A stretch of DNA of 64,000 bases from Odiellus spinosus (taxonomy: Eukaryota > Arthropoda > Arachnida > Opiliones > Phalangiidae): positions 1,674,001 through 1,738,000 of the forward strand of contig CAWUCO010000219.1 of assembly GCA_963920705.1 (NCBI GenBank). The letters are read 5' to 3'. The notes beneath the pieces are model-generated. The model did no database searches and had not been told where the DNA came from. It worked only from the letters and a program-made list of their open reading frames with translations. How positions within the stretch are numbered: position 1 is the stretch's first letter; every line of letters starts with the position of its first letter. Shown here one piece after another: positions 1-12,794 of this stretch. The position numbers and the translations under genes are program-made.

Positions 1-390
1 TTGGGAAATTTTTCAATCTATACTTGGGAAATTTTTCGATCTATATTTGGGAAATTTTTGGATCTATACTTGGGAAATTTTTGGATCTCTACTTGGGAAA
101 TTTTTGGATCTCTACTTGGGAAATTTTTGAATCTCTACTTGGGAAATTTTTGAATCTCTACTTGGGAAATTTTTGAATCTCTACTTGGGAAATTTTTGAA
201 TCTCTACTTGGAAAATTTTTGAATCTCTACTTGGGAAATTTTTGAATCTCTTCTTGGGAAATTTTTGAATCTCTAATTGGAAATTTTTGAATCTCTACTT
301 GGGAAATTTTACGATCTATACTTGGGAAATTTTTCGATCTATACTTGGGAAATTTTTCGATCTATACTTGGGAAATTTTTTGATCTATAC
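1..390 (+). repeat. Array edge: C/G/E transition, then E-block
   Basis: The window opens inside a unit: a TCAATC monomer, a C monomer ending ATAT, G-type monomers with CTCTAC tails, then about ten E-type monomers. This order matches about 1265-1490 and 2391-2619, so it is the 3' part of the same higher-order unit. A 22-bp AATTGG monomer lies near 275, and the TTTTACGATC junction near 308 starts the next C-block. Confidence 0.85.
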
Positions 391-2619
391 TTGGGAAATT
401 TTTCGATCTATACTTGCGAAATTTTTCGATCTGTACTTGGGAAATTTTTCGATCTGTACTTGGGAAATTTTTCGATCTATACTTGGAAAATTTTTCGATC
501 TATACTTGGAAAATTTTTCGATCTATACTTGGGAAATTTTTCGATCTATACTTGGGAAATTTTTCGATCTATACTTGGGAAATTTTTCGATCTATACTTG
601 GGCAATTTTTCGATCTGTACTTGGGAAATTTTTCGATCTATACTTGGAAAATTTTTCTATCTATACTTGGGAAATTTTTCGATCTATACTTGGGAAATTT
701 TTCGATCTATACTTGCGAAATATTTCGATATATACTTGGGAAATTTTTCGATCTATACTTGGGAAATTTTTCGATCTATACTTGGGCAATTTTTCGATCT
801 GTACTTGGGCAATTTTTCGATCTGTACTTGGGCAATTTTTCGATCTGTACTTGGGAAATTTTTCGATCTATACTTGGAAAATTTTTCGATCTATACTTGG
901 GAAATTTTTCGATCTATACTTGTGAAATTTTTGGATTTATACTTGGTAAATTTTTGAATCTCTACTTGGGAAATTTTTGAATCTCTACTTGGAAAATTTT
1001 TGAATCTCTACTTGGGAAATTTTTGAATCTCTACTTGGGAAATTTTTGAATCTCTTCTTGGGAAATTTTTGAATCTCTACTTTGGAAATTTTTGAATCTC
1101 TACTTGGGAAATTTTACGATCTATACTTGGGAAATTTTTCGATCTATACTTGGGAAATTTTTCGATCTATACTTGGGAAATTTTTCGATCTATACTTGGG
1201 AAATTTTTCAATCTATACTTGGGAAATTTTTCGATCTATACTTGGGAAATTTTTCGATCTATACTTGGGAAATTTTTCAATCTATACTTGGGAAATTTTT
1301 CGATCTATATTTGGGAAATTTTTGGATCTATACTTGGGAAATTTTTGGATCTCTACTTGGGAAATTTTTGGATCTCTACTTGGGAAATTTTTGAATCTCT
1401 ACTTGGGAAATTTTTGAATCTCTACTTGGGAAATTTTTGAATCTCTACTTGGGAAATTTTTGAATCTCTACTTGGGAAATTTTTCGATCTGTACTTGGGA
1501 AATTTTCGATCTATACTTGCGAAATTTTTCGATCTGTACTTGGGAAATTTTTCGATCTGTACTTGGGAAATTTTTCGATCTATACTTGGAAAATTTTTCG
1601 ATCTATACTTGGAAAATTTTTCGATCTATACTTGGGAAATTTTTCGATCTATACTTGGGAAATTTTTCGATCTATACTTGGGAAATTTTTCGATCTATAC
1701 TTGGGCAATTTTTCGATCTGTACTTGGGAAATTTTTCGATCTGTACTTGGGAAATTTTTCGATCTATACTTGGAAAATTTTTCTATCTATACTTGGGAAA
1801 TTTTTCGATCTATACTTGGGAAATTTTTCGATCTATACTTGCGAAATATTTCGATATATACTTGGGAAATTTTTCGATCTATACTTGGGAAATTTTTCGA
1901 TCTATACTTGGGCAATTTTTCGATCTGTACTTGGGCAATTTTTCGATCTGTACTTGGGCAATTTTTCGATCTGTACTTGGGAAATTTTTCGATCTATACT
2001 TGGAAAATTTTTCGATCTATACTTGGGAAATTTTTCGATCTATACTTGTGAAATTTTTGGATTTATACTTGGTAAATTTTTGAATCTCTACTTGGGAAAT
2101 TTTTGAATCTCTACTTGGAAAATTTTTGAATCTCTACTTGGGAAATTTTTGAATCTCTACTTGGGAAATTTTTGAATCTCTTCTTGGGAAATTTTTGAAT
2201 CTCTACTTTGGAAATTTTTGAATCTCTACTTGGGAAATTTTACGATCTATACTTGGGAAATTTTTCGATCTATACTTGGGAAATTTTTCGATCTATACTT
2301 GGGAAATTTTTCGATCTATACTTGGGAAATTTTTCAATCTATACTTGGGAAATTTTTCGATCTATACTTGGGAAATTTTTCGATCTATACTTGGGAAATT
2401 TTTCAATCTATACTTGGGAAATTTTTCGATCTATATTTGGGAAATTTTTGGATCTATACTTGGGAAATTTTTGGATCTCTACTTGGGAAATTTTTGGATC
2501 TCTACTTGGGAAATTTTTGAATCTCTACTTGGGAAATTTTTGAATCTCTACTTGGGAAATTTTTGAATCTCTACTTGGGAAATTTTTGAATCTCTACTTG
2601 GGAAATTTTTCGATCTGTA
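391..2619 (+). repeat. Tandem pair of a 1,126-bp higher-order repeat
   Basis: Landmarks at 644, 925, 980, 1082 and 1150 recur 1,126 bp downstream (1770, 2051, 2106, 2208, 2276). This equals 49 monomers less one base. Each copy is a long C-block with ordered markers, an E-block, the TTTTACG junction, a shorter C-block containing TCAATC monomers, then E monomers. The second copy has one extra monomer near 1747, so the offset is 1,103 bp upstream of it (TTGCG at 414 against 1517). Copy two also begins without the usual junction cassette. Confidence 0.85.
1460..1520 (+). repeat. Atypical E-to-C junction with a 22-bp monomer
   Basis: E-type monomers pass directly into a C monomer with CTGTAC, followed by a monomer with four T instead of five (AAATTTTCGATC, about 1500-1510), then TTGCGAAA. 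The usual TTTTACG cassette is missing. This looks like the breakpoint of the duplication that made the 1,126-bp pair. Confidence 0.65.
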
Positions 2620-4229
2620 CTTGGGAAATTTTTCGATCTATACTTGGGAAATTTTTCGATCTATACTTGGGAAATTTTTCGATCTATACTTGGGAAATTT
2701 TTCGATCTATACTTGGGAAATTTTTCGATCTATACTTGGGAAATTTTTGAATCTCTACTTGGGAAATTTTTGAATCTCTACTTGGGAAATTTTTGAATCT
2801 CTACTTGGAAAATTTTTGAATCTCTACTTGGGAAATTTTTGAATCTCTTCTTGGGAAATTTTTGAATCTCTAATTGGAAATTTTTGAATCTCTACTTGGG
2901 AAATTTTACGATCTATACTTGGGAAATTTTTCGATCTATACTTGGGAAATTTTTTGATCTATACTTGGGAAATTTTTCGATCTATACTTGGGAAATTTTT
3001 CGATCTATACTTGCGAAATTTTTCGATCTATACTTGGGAAATTTTTCGATCTATACTTGGGAAATTTTTCGATCTATACTTGGGCAATTTTTCGATCTGT
3101 ACTTGGGAAATTTTTCGATCTGTACTTGGGAAATTTTTCGATCTATACTTGGAAAATTTTTCTATCTATACTTGGGAAATTTTTCGATCTATACTTGGGA
3201 AATTTTTCGATCTATACTTGCGAAATATTTCGATCTATACTTGGGAAATTTTTCGATCTATACTTGGGAAATTTTTCGGTCTATACTTGGGCAATTTTTC
3301 GATCTGTACTTGGGCAATTTTTCGATCTGTACTTGGGCAATTTTTCGATCTGTACTTGGGAAATTTTTCGATCTATACTTGGAAAATTTTTCGATCTATA
3401 CTTGGGAAATTTTTCGATCTATACTTGTGAAATTTTTGGATCTATACTTGGTAAATTTTTGAATCTCTACTTGGGAAATTTTTGAATCTCTACTTGGAAA
3501 ATTTTTGAATCTCTACTTGGGAAATTTTTGAATCTCTACTTGGGAAATTTTTGAATCTCTTCTTGGGAAATTTTTGAATCTCTACTTTGGAAATTTTTGA
3601 ATCTCTACTTGGGAAATTTTACGATCTATTCTTGGGAAATTTTTCGATCTATACTTGGGAAATTTTTCGATCTATTCTTGGGAAATTTTTCGATCTATAC
3701 TTGGGAAATTTTTCAATCTATACTTGGGAAATTTTTCGATCTATACTTGGGAAATTTTTCGATCTATACTTGGGAAATTTTTGGATCTATACTTGGGAAA
3801 TTTTTGGATCTCTACTTGGGAAATTTTTGAATCTCTACTTGGGAAATTTTGGAATCTCTACTTGGGAAATTTTTGAATCTCTACTTGGGAAATTTTTGAA
3901 TCTCTACTTGGGAAATTTTTGAATCTCTACTTGGGAAATTTTTCGATCTGTACTTGGGAAATTTTTCGATCTATACTTGGGAAATTTTTCGATCTATACT
4001 TGGGAAATTTTTCGATCTATACTTGGGAAATTTTTCGATCTATACTTGGGAAATTTTTCGATCTATACTTGGGAAATTTTTGAATCTCTACTTGGGAAAT
4101 TTTTGAATCTCTACTTGGGAAATTTTTGAATCTCTACTTGGGAAATTTTTGAATCTCTACTTGGGAAATTTTTGAATCTCTACTTGGGAAATTTTTGAAT
4201 CTCTACTTGGGAAATTTTTGAATCTCTAC
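2620..4229 (+). repeat. Third related unit, offset 1,379 bp, then E-run
   Basis: A short C-block from about 2600 to 2740 begins with CTGTAC and lacks the ACG junction. E monomers follow, then a long C-block (about 2884-3462) with the full marker order, and a second unit whose start at 3587 matches 2208 at an offset of 1,379 bp (60 monomers less one base). A second short CTGTAC-led C-block lies at about 3940-4080. The segment ends in a run of E monomers up to the first G-block. Confidence 0.8.
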
Positions 4230-4573
4230 TTGGGAAATTTTTGGTACTATACTTGGGAAATTTTTGGATATATACTTGGGAAATTTTTGGATCTATACTT
4301 GGGAAATTTTTGGATCTATACTCGGGAAATTTTTGGATCTATTCTTGGGTAATTTTTCGATCTATTCTTGGGAAATTTTTGGATCTATACTTGGGAAATT
4401 TTTGGATCTATACTTGGGAAATTTTTGGATCTATACTTGGGTAATTTTTGGATCTATACTTTGGAAATTTTTGAATCTATACTTTGGAAATTTTTGAATC
4501 TATTCTTGGGAAATTTTTGGATCTATACTTGGGAAATTTTTGGATCTAAACTAGGGAATTTTTGAATCTCTAC
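4230..4573 (+). repeat. Long G-block 1 (344 bp)
   Basis: This block has 15 monomers, one of them 22 bp. Its fixed order is G monomers (one with GATATATAC), CTCGGG, TTGGGTAA with CGATCTATTC, G monomers, TTGGGTAA with GGATC, two TTTGGAAA monomers, G monomers, and a terminal TCTAAACTAGGGAA monomer. This copy differs from its sisters by GGTACTATAC in the first monomer and TGAATCTATTC near 4496. Confidence 0.9.
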
Positions 4574-7353
4574 TTTGGAAATTTTTGAATCTCTACTTGG
4601 GAAATTTTACGATCTATACTTGGGAAATTTTTCGATCTATACTTGGGAAATTTTTCGATCTATACTTGGGAAATTTTTCGATCTATACTTGGGAAATTTT
4701 GAATATCTACTTGGGAAATTTTTGAATCTCTACTTGGGAAATTTTTGAATCTCTTCTTGGGAAATTTTTGAATTTCTACTTTGGAAATTTTTCGATCTAT
4801 ACTTGGGAAATTTTTCGATCTATACTTGGGAAATTTTTCGATCTATACTTGGGAAATTTTTCGATCTATACTTGGGAAATTTTTCGATCTATACCTGGGA
4901 AATTTTTCGATCTATACTTTAGAAATTTTTGGATCTATACTTGTGAAATTTTTGAATCTCTACTTGGGAAATTTTTGAATCTCTACATGGAAAATTTTTG
5001 AATCTCTACTTGGGAAATTTTTGAATCTCTTCTTGGGAAATTTTTGAATCTCTACTTTGGAAATTTTTGAATCTCTACTTGGGAAATTTTACGATCTATA
5101 CTTGGGAAATTTTTCGATCTATACTTGGGAAATTTTTCGATCTATACTTGGGAAATTTTTCGATCTATACTTGGGCAATTTTTCGATCTGTACTTGGGAA
5201 ATTTTTCGATCTGTACTTGGGAAATTTTTCGATCTATACTTGGAAAATTTTTCTATCTATACTTGGGAAATTTTTCGATCTATACTTGGGATTTTTTTCG
5301 ATCTATACTTGCGAAATATTTCGATCTATACTTGGGAAATTTTTCGATCTATACTTGGGAAATTTTTCGATCTATACTTGGGCAATTTTTCGATCTGTAC
5401 TTGGGCAATTTTTCGATCTGTACTTGGGAAATTTTTCGATCTATACTTGGAAAATTTTTCGATCTATACTTGGGAAATTTTTCGATCTATACTTGGGAAA
5501 TTTTTGGATCTATACTTGGTAAATTTTTGAATCTCTACTTGGGAAATTTTTGAATCTCTACTTGGAAAATTTTTGAATCTCTACTTGGGAAATTTTTGAA
5601 TCTCTACTTGTGAAATTTTGAATCTCTTCTTGGGAAATTTTTGAATCTCTACTTGGGAAATTTTACGATCTATACTTGGGAAATTTTTCGATCTATACTT
5701 GGGAAATTTTTCGATCTATACTTGGGAAATTTTTCGATCTATACTTGGGAAATTTTTCGATCTATACTTGGGAAATTTTTCGATCTATACTTGGGAAATT
5801 TTTCGATCTATACTTGGGAAATTTTTCAATCTATACTTGGGAAATTTTTCGATCTATACTTGGGAAATTTTTCAATCTATACTTGGGAAATTTTTCGATC
5901 TATACTTGGGAAATTTTTGGATCTATACTTGGGAAATTTTTGGATCTCTACTTGGGAAATTTTTGGATCTCTACTTGGGAAATTTTTGAATCTCTACTTG
6001 GGAAATTTTTGAATCTCTACTTGGGAAATTTTTGAATCTCTACTTGGAAAATTTTTGAATCTCTACTTGGGAAATTTTTGAATCTCTTCTTGGGAAATTT
6101 TTGAATCTCTAATTGGAAATTTTTGAATCTCTACTTGGGAAATTTTACGATCTATACTTGGGAAATTTTTCGATCTATACTTGGGAAATTTTTCGATCTA
6201 TACTTGGGAAATTTTTTGATCTATACTTGGGAAATTTTTCGATCTATACTTGGGAAATTTTTCCATCTATACTTGCGAAATTTTTCGATGTATACTTGGG
6301 AAATTTTTCGATCTATACTTGGGAAATTTTTCGATCTATACTTGGGCAATTTTTCGATCTGTACTTGGGAAATTTTTCGATCTGTACTTGGAAAATTTTT
6401 CTATCTATACTTGGGAAATTTTTCGATCTATACTTGGGAAATTTTTCGATCTATACTTGCGAAATATTTCGATCTATACTTGGGAAATTTTTCGATCTAT
6501 ACTTGGGCAATTTTTCGATCTGTACTTGGGCAATTTTTCGATCTGTACTTGGGAAATTTTTCGATCTATACTTGGAAAATTTTTCGATCTATACTTGGGA
6601 AATTTTTCGATCTATACTTGTGAAATTTTTGGATCTATACTTGGTAAATTTTTGAATCTCTACTTGGGAAATTTTTGAATCTCTACTTGGAAAATTTTTG
6701 AATCTCTACTTGGGAAATTTTTGAATCTCTACTTGGGAAATTTTTGAATCTCTTCTTGGGAAATTTTTGAATCTCTACTTTGGAAATTTTTGAATCTCTA
6801 CTTGGGAAATTTTACGATCTATACTTGGGAAATTTTTCGATCTATACTTGGGAAATTTTTCGATCTATACTTGGGAAATTTTTCGATCTATACTTGGGAA
6901 ATTTTTCGATCTATACTTGGGAAATTTTTCAATCTATACATGGGAAATTTTTCGATCTATACTTGGGAAATTTTTCGATCTATACTTGGGAAATTTTTCG
7001 ATCTATACTTGGGAAATTTTTGGATCTCTACTTGGGAAATTTTTGAATCTCTACTTGGGAAATTTTTGAATCTCTACTTGGGAAATTTTTGAATCTCTAC
7101 TTGGGAAATTTTACGATCTATACTTGGGAAATTTTTCGATCTATACTTGGGAAATTTTTCGATCTATACTTGGGAAATTTTTGGATCTATACTTGGGAAA
7201 TTTTTGGATCTCTACTTGGGAAATTTTTGAATCTCTACTTGGGAAATTTTTGAATCTCTACTTGGGAAATTTTTGAATCTCTACTTGGGAAATTTTTGAA
7301 TCTCTACTTGGGAAATTTTTGAATCTCTACTTGGGAAATTTTTGAATCTCTAC
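4574..7353 (+). repeat. C/E blocks between G-blocks 1 and 2
   Basis: Contains short C-blocks (about 4600-4700 and 4790-4970), a long C-block (about 5057-5530) with TTGGGATTTTTTT near 5288, a C-block with TCAATC markers (about 5640-6000), another long C-block (about 6113-6655) and a shorter one (about 6780-7090). They are separated by E-blocks. About 5.6 kb onward reappears 23,250 bp downstream. No non-satellite sequence is seen. Confidence 0.8.
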
Positions 7354-7697
7354 TTGGGAAATTTTTGGATCTATACTTGGGAAATTTTTGGATATATACT
7401 TGGGAAATTTTTGGATCTATACTTGGGAAATTTTTGGATCTATACTCGGGAAATTTTTGGATCTATTCTTGGGTAATTTTTCGATCTATTCTTGGGAAAT
7501 TTTTGGATCTATACTTGGGAAATTTTTGGATCTATACTTGGGAAATTTTTGGATCTATACTTGGGTAATTTTTGGATCTATACTTTGGAAATTTTTGAAT
7601 CTATACTTTGGAAATTTTTGGATCTATTCTTGGGAAATTTTTGGATCTATACTTGGGAAATTTTTGGATCTAAACTAGGGAATTTTTGAATCTCTAC
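7354..7697 (+). repeat. Long G-block 2 (344 bp)
   Basis: Lies 3,124 bp from G-block 1 with the same monomer order, ending in the 22-bp AACTAGGG monomer near 7672. It has the majority form at the two places where block 1 is private. Confidence 0.9.
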
Positions 7698-9105
7698 TTT
7701 GGAAATTTTTGAATCTCTACTTGGGAAATTTTACGATCTATACTTGGGAAATTTTTCGATCTATAGTTGGGAAATTTTTCGATCTATACTTGGGAAATTT
7801 TTCGATCTATACTTGGGAAATTTTTGAATATCTACTTGGGAAATTTTTGAATCTCTACTTGGAAAATTTTTGAATCTACTTGGGAAATTTTTGAATCTCT
7901 TCTTGGGAAATTTTTGAATCTCTACTTTGGAAATTTTTCGATCTATACTTGGGAAATTTTTCGATCTATACTTGGGAAATTTTTCGATCTATACTTTGGA
8001 AATTTTTCGATCTATACTTGCGAAATTTTTCGATCTATACTTGGGAAATTTTTCGATCTATACTTGGGAAATTTTTCGATCTATACCTGGGAAATTTTTC
8101 GATCTATACTTGGGAAATTTTTGGATCTATACTTGTGAAATTTTTGAATCTCTCCTTGGGAAATTTTTGAATCTCTACTTGGAAAATTTTTGAATCTCTA
8201 CTTGGGAAATTTTTGAATCTCTTCTTGGGAAATTTTTGAATCTCTACTTTGGAAATTTTTGAATCTCTACTTGGGAAATTTTACGATCTATACTTGGGAA
8301 ATTTTTCGATCTATACTTGGGAAATTTTTCGATCTATACTTGGGAAATTTTTGGATCTATACTTGTGAAATTTTTAAATCTCTACTTGGGAAATTTTTGA
8401 ATCTCTACTTGGAAAATTTTTGAATCTCTACTTGGGAAATTTTTGAATCTCTTCTTGGGAAATTTTTGAATCTCTACTTTGGAAATTTTTGAATCTCTAA
8501 TTGGAAATTTTTGAATCTCTACTTGATAAATTTTACGATCTATACTTGGGAAATTTTTCGATCTATACTTGGGAAATTTTTTGATCTATACTTGGGAAAT
8601 TTTTCGATCTATACTTGGGAAATTTTTCCATCTATACTTGCGAAATTTTTCGATCTATACTTGGGAAATTTTTCGATCTATACTTGGGAAATTTTTCGAT
8701 CTATACTTGGGCAATTTTTCGATCTGTACTTGGGAAATTTTTCGATCTGTACTTGGGAAATTTTTCGATCTATACTTGGAAAATTTTTCTATCTATACTT
8801 GGGAAATTTTTCGATCTATACTTGGGAAATTTTTCGATCTATACTTGGGAAATTTTTCGATCTATACTTGGGAAATTTTTCGATCTATACTTGGGAAATT
8901 TTTCGATCTATACTTGGGAAATTTTTCGATCTATACTTGGGAAATTTTTCAATCTATACTTGGGAAATTTTTCGATCTATATTTGGGAAATTTTTGGATC
9001 TATACTTGGGAAATTTTTGGATCTCTACTTGGGAAATTTTTGGATCTCTACTTGGGAAATTTTTGAATCTCTACTTGGGAAATTTTTGAATCTATACTTG
9101 GGAAA
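7698..9105 (+). repeat. C/E blocks with TATAGTTGGG and TTTGG markers
   Basis: A short C-block with the TATAGTTGGG marker (near 7765) is followed by an E stretch with a 21-bp GAATCTACTT monomer (near 7875). Next is a C-block entered directly from TTTGGAAATTTTTCG (about 7927-8140). After E monomers comes a long C-block (about 8511-8800) that, after its TCTATC marker, continues into plain C monomers and TCAATC/G markers instead of the usual second half. That is a hybrid of two block classes. Confidence 0.75.
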
Positions 9106-12100
9106 TTTTTCGATCTATACTTGGGAAATTTTTGGATCTATACTTGGGAAATTTTTCGATCTCTACTTGGGAAATTTTTGGATCTCTACTTGGGAAATTT
9201 TTGAATCTCTACTTGGGAAATTTTTGAATCTCTACTTGGGAAATTTTTGAATCTCTACTTGGGAAATTTTTGAATCTCTACTTGGAAAATTTTTGAATCT
9301 CTACTTGGGAAATTTTTGAATCTCTTCTTGGGAAATTTTTGAATCTCTAATTGGAAATTTTTGAATCTCTACTTGGGAAATTTTTGAATCTCTTCTTGGG
9401 AAATTTTTGAATCTCTACTTTGGAAATTTTTGAATCTCTACTTGGGAAATTTTACGATCTATACTTGGGAAATTTTTCGATCTATACTTGGGAAATTTTT
9501 CGATCTATACTTGGGAAATTTTTGGATCTATACTTGTGAAATTTTTGAATCTCTACTTGGGAAATTTTTGAATCTCTACATGGAAAATTTTTGAATCTCT
9601 ACTTGGAAAATTTTTGAATCTCTACTTGGGAAATTTTTGAATCTCTTCTTGGGAAATTTTTGAATCTCTAATTGGAAATTTTTGAATCTCTACTTGGGAA
9701 ATTTTACGATCTATACTTGGGAAATTTTTCGATCTATATTTGGGAAATTTTTCGATCTATACTTGGGAAATTTTTTGATCTATACTTGGGAAATTTTTCG
9801 ATCTATACTTGGGAAATTTTTCGATCTATACTTGCGAAATTTTTCGATCTATACTTGGGAAATTTTTCGATCTATACTTTGGAAATTTTTCGATCTATAC
9901 TTGGGCAATTTTTCGATCTGTACTTGGGAAATTTTTCTATCTATACTTGGGAAATTTTTCGAACTATACTTGGGAAATTTTTCGATCTATACTTGGGAAA
10001 TTTTTCGATCTATACTTGGGAAATTTTTGAATCTCTACTTGGGAAATTTTTGAATCTCTTCTTGGGAAATTTTTGAATCTCTACTTGGGAAATTTTTGAA
10101 TCTCTTCTTGGGAAATTTTTGAATCTCTACTTTGGAAATTTTTGAATCTCTACTTGGGAAATTTTACGATATATTCTTGGGAAATTTTTGGATCTATACT
10201 TGGGAAATTTTTCGATCTATACTTGGGAAATTTTTCGATCTATACTTGGGAAATTTTTCGATCTATACTTGGGAAATTTTTGAATCTCTACTTGGGAAAT
10301 TTTTGAATCTCTTCTTGGGAAATTTTTGAATCTCTACTTGGGAAATTTTTGAATCTCTTCTTGGGAAATTTTTGAATCTCTACTTTGGAAATTTTTGAAT
10401 CTCTACTTTGGAAATTTTTGAATCTCTACTTGGGAAATTTTTCGATCTATACTTTGGAAATTTTTCGATCTATACTTGGGCAATTTTTCGATCTGTACTT
10501 GGGAAATTTTTCGATCTGTACTTGGGAAATTTTTCGATCTATACTTGGAAAATTTTTCTATCTATACTTGGGAAATTTTTCGAACTATACTTGGGAAATT
10601 TTTCGATCTATACTTGGGAAATTTTTCGATCTATACTTGGGAAATTTTTGAATCTCTACTTGGGAAATTTTTGAATCTCTTCTTGGGAAATTTTTGAATC
10701 TCTACTTGGGAAATTTTTGAATCTCTTCTTGGGAAATTTTTGAATCTCTACTTTGGAAATTTTTGAATCTCTACTTGGGAAATTTTACGATATATTCTTG
10801 GGAAATTTTTGGATCTATACTTGGGAAATTTTTCGATCTATACTTGGGAAATTTTTCGATCTATACTTGGGAAATTTTTCGATCTATACTTGGGAAATTT
10901 TTGAATCTCTACTTGGGAAATTTTTGAATCTCTTCTTGGGAAATTTTTGAATCTCTACTTGGGAAATTTTTGAATCTCTTCTTGGGAAATTTTTGAATCT
11001 CTACTTTGGAAATTTTTGAATCTCTACTTGGGAAATTTTACGATCTATACTTGGGAAATTTTTCGATCTATACTTGGGAAATTTTTGGATCTATACTTGG
11101 GAAATTTTTCGATCTCTACTTGGGAAATTTTTGGATCTCTACTTGGGAAATTTTTGAATCTCTACTTGGGAAATTTTTGAATCTCTACTTGGGAAATTTT
11201 TGAATCTCTACTTGGGAAATTTTTGAATCTCTACTTGGAAAATTTTTGAATCTCTACTTGGGAAATTTTTGAATCTCTTCTTGGGAAATTTTTGAATCTC
11301 TAATTGGAAATTTTTGAATCTCTACTTGGGAAATTTTTGAATCTCTTCTTGGGAAATTTTTGAATCTCTACTTTGGAAATTTTTGAATCTCTACTTGGGA
11401 AATTTTACGATCTATACTTGGGAAATTTTTGATCTATACTTGGGAAATTTTTCGATCTATACTTGGGAAATTTTTGGATCTATACTTGTGAAATTTTTGA
11501 ATCTCTACTTGGGAAATTTTTGAATCTCTACATGGAAAATTTTTGAATCTCTACTTGGAAAATTTTTGAATCTCTACTTGGGAAATTTTTGAATCTCTTC
11601 TTGGGAAATTTTTGAATCTCTAATTGGAAATTTTTGAATCTCTACTTGGGAAATTTTACGATCTATACTTGGGAAATTTTTCGATCTATATTTGGGAAAT
11701 TTTTCGATCTATACTTGGGAAATTTTTTGATCTATACTTGGGAAATTTTTCGATCTATACTTGGGAAATTTTTCGATCTATACTTGCGAAATTTTTCGAT
11801 CTATACTTGGGAAATTTTTCGATCTATACTTTGGAAATTTTTCGATCTATACTTGGGCAATTTTTCGATCTGTACTTGGGAAATTTTTCGATCTGTACTT
11901 GGGAAATTTTTCGATCTATACTTGGAAAATTTTTCTATCTATACTTGGGAAATTTTTCGAACTATACTTGGGAAATTTTTCGATCTATACTTGGGAAATT
12001 TTTCGATCTATACTTGGGAAATTTTTGAATCTCTACTTGGGAAATTTTTGAATCTCTTCTTGGGAAATTTTTGAATCTCTACTTGGGAAATTTTTGAATC

Positions 12101-12519
12101 TCTTCTTGGGAAATTTTTGAATCTCTACTTTGGAAATTTTTGAATCTCTACTTGGGAAATTTTACGATATATTCTTGGGAAATTTTTCGATCTATTCTTG
12201 GGAAATTTTTGGATCTATACTTGGGAAATTTTTCGATCTATACTTGGGAAATTTTTCGATCTATACTTGGGAAATTTTTCGATCTATACTTGGGAAATTT
12301 TTGAATCTCTACTTGGGAAATTTTTGAATCTCTTCTTGGGAAATTTTTGAATCTCTACTTGGGAAATTTTTGAATCTCTTCTTGGGAAATTTTTGAATCT
12401 CTACTTTGGAAATTTTTGAATCTCTACTTGGGAAATTTTACGATCTATACTTGGGAAATTTTTCGATCTATACTAGCGAAATTTTTCGATCTATACTTGC
12501 GAAATTTTTCGATCTATAC
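9106..12519 (+). repeat. Sector with a 1,952-bp tandem duplication
   Basis: Landmarks at 9409 and 9672 recur at 11361 and 11624, an offset of 1,952 bp (85 monomers less three bases). The later copy holds a full-length C-block that is shortened in the first copy between the TTGGGCAA monomer and the TCTATC monomer (near 9930). Two units starting at 10132 and 10753 form an internal 621-bp repeat (27 monomers). The GAACTATAC monomer (near 9960, 10582, 11960) and GATATATTC (near 10170) mark this family. Confidence 0.8.
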
Positions 12520-12794
12520 TTGGGAAATTTTTGGATCTATACTCGGGAAATTTTTGGATCTATTCTTGGGTAATTTTTCGATCTATTCTTGGGAAATTTT
12601 TGGATCTATACTTGGGAAATTTTTGGATCTATACTTGGGAAATTTTTGGATCTATACTTGGGTAATTTTTGGATCTATACTTTGGAAATTTTTGAATCTA
12701 TACTTTGGAAATTTTTGGATCTATTCTTGGGAAATTTTTGGATCTATACTTGGGAAATTTTTGGATCTAAACTAGGGAATTTTTGAATCTCTAC
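12520..12794 (+). repeat. Short G-block (275 bp), copy 1
   Basis: Twelve monomers, one of 22 bp, equal to the last 80% of the long G-block from the monomer before CTCGGG onward. The three 5' G monomers are replaced by C monomers with TATACTAGCGAAA and TTGCGAAA. It ends in the AACTAGGG monomer. Confidence 0.9.

Noticed and set aside
277..957. Overlapping long + strand open frames (226, 212 and 188 codons) as repeat-protein genes
   Set aside because: All three frames are open at once and give the same peptide; starts are TTG or other non-ATG codons; frames end wherever E-type monomers place a TGA. The same pattern recurs all through the array, as expected for a 23-bp repeat with no stop in its C-type.
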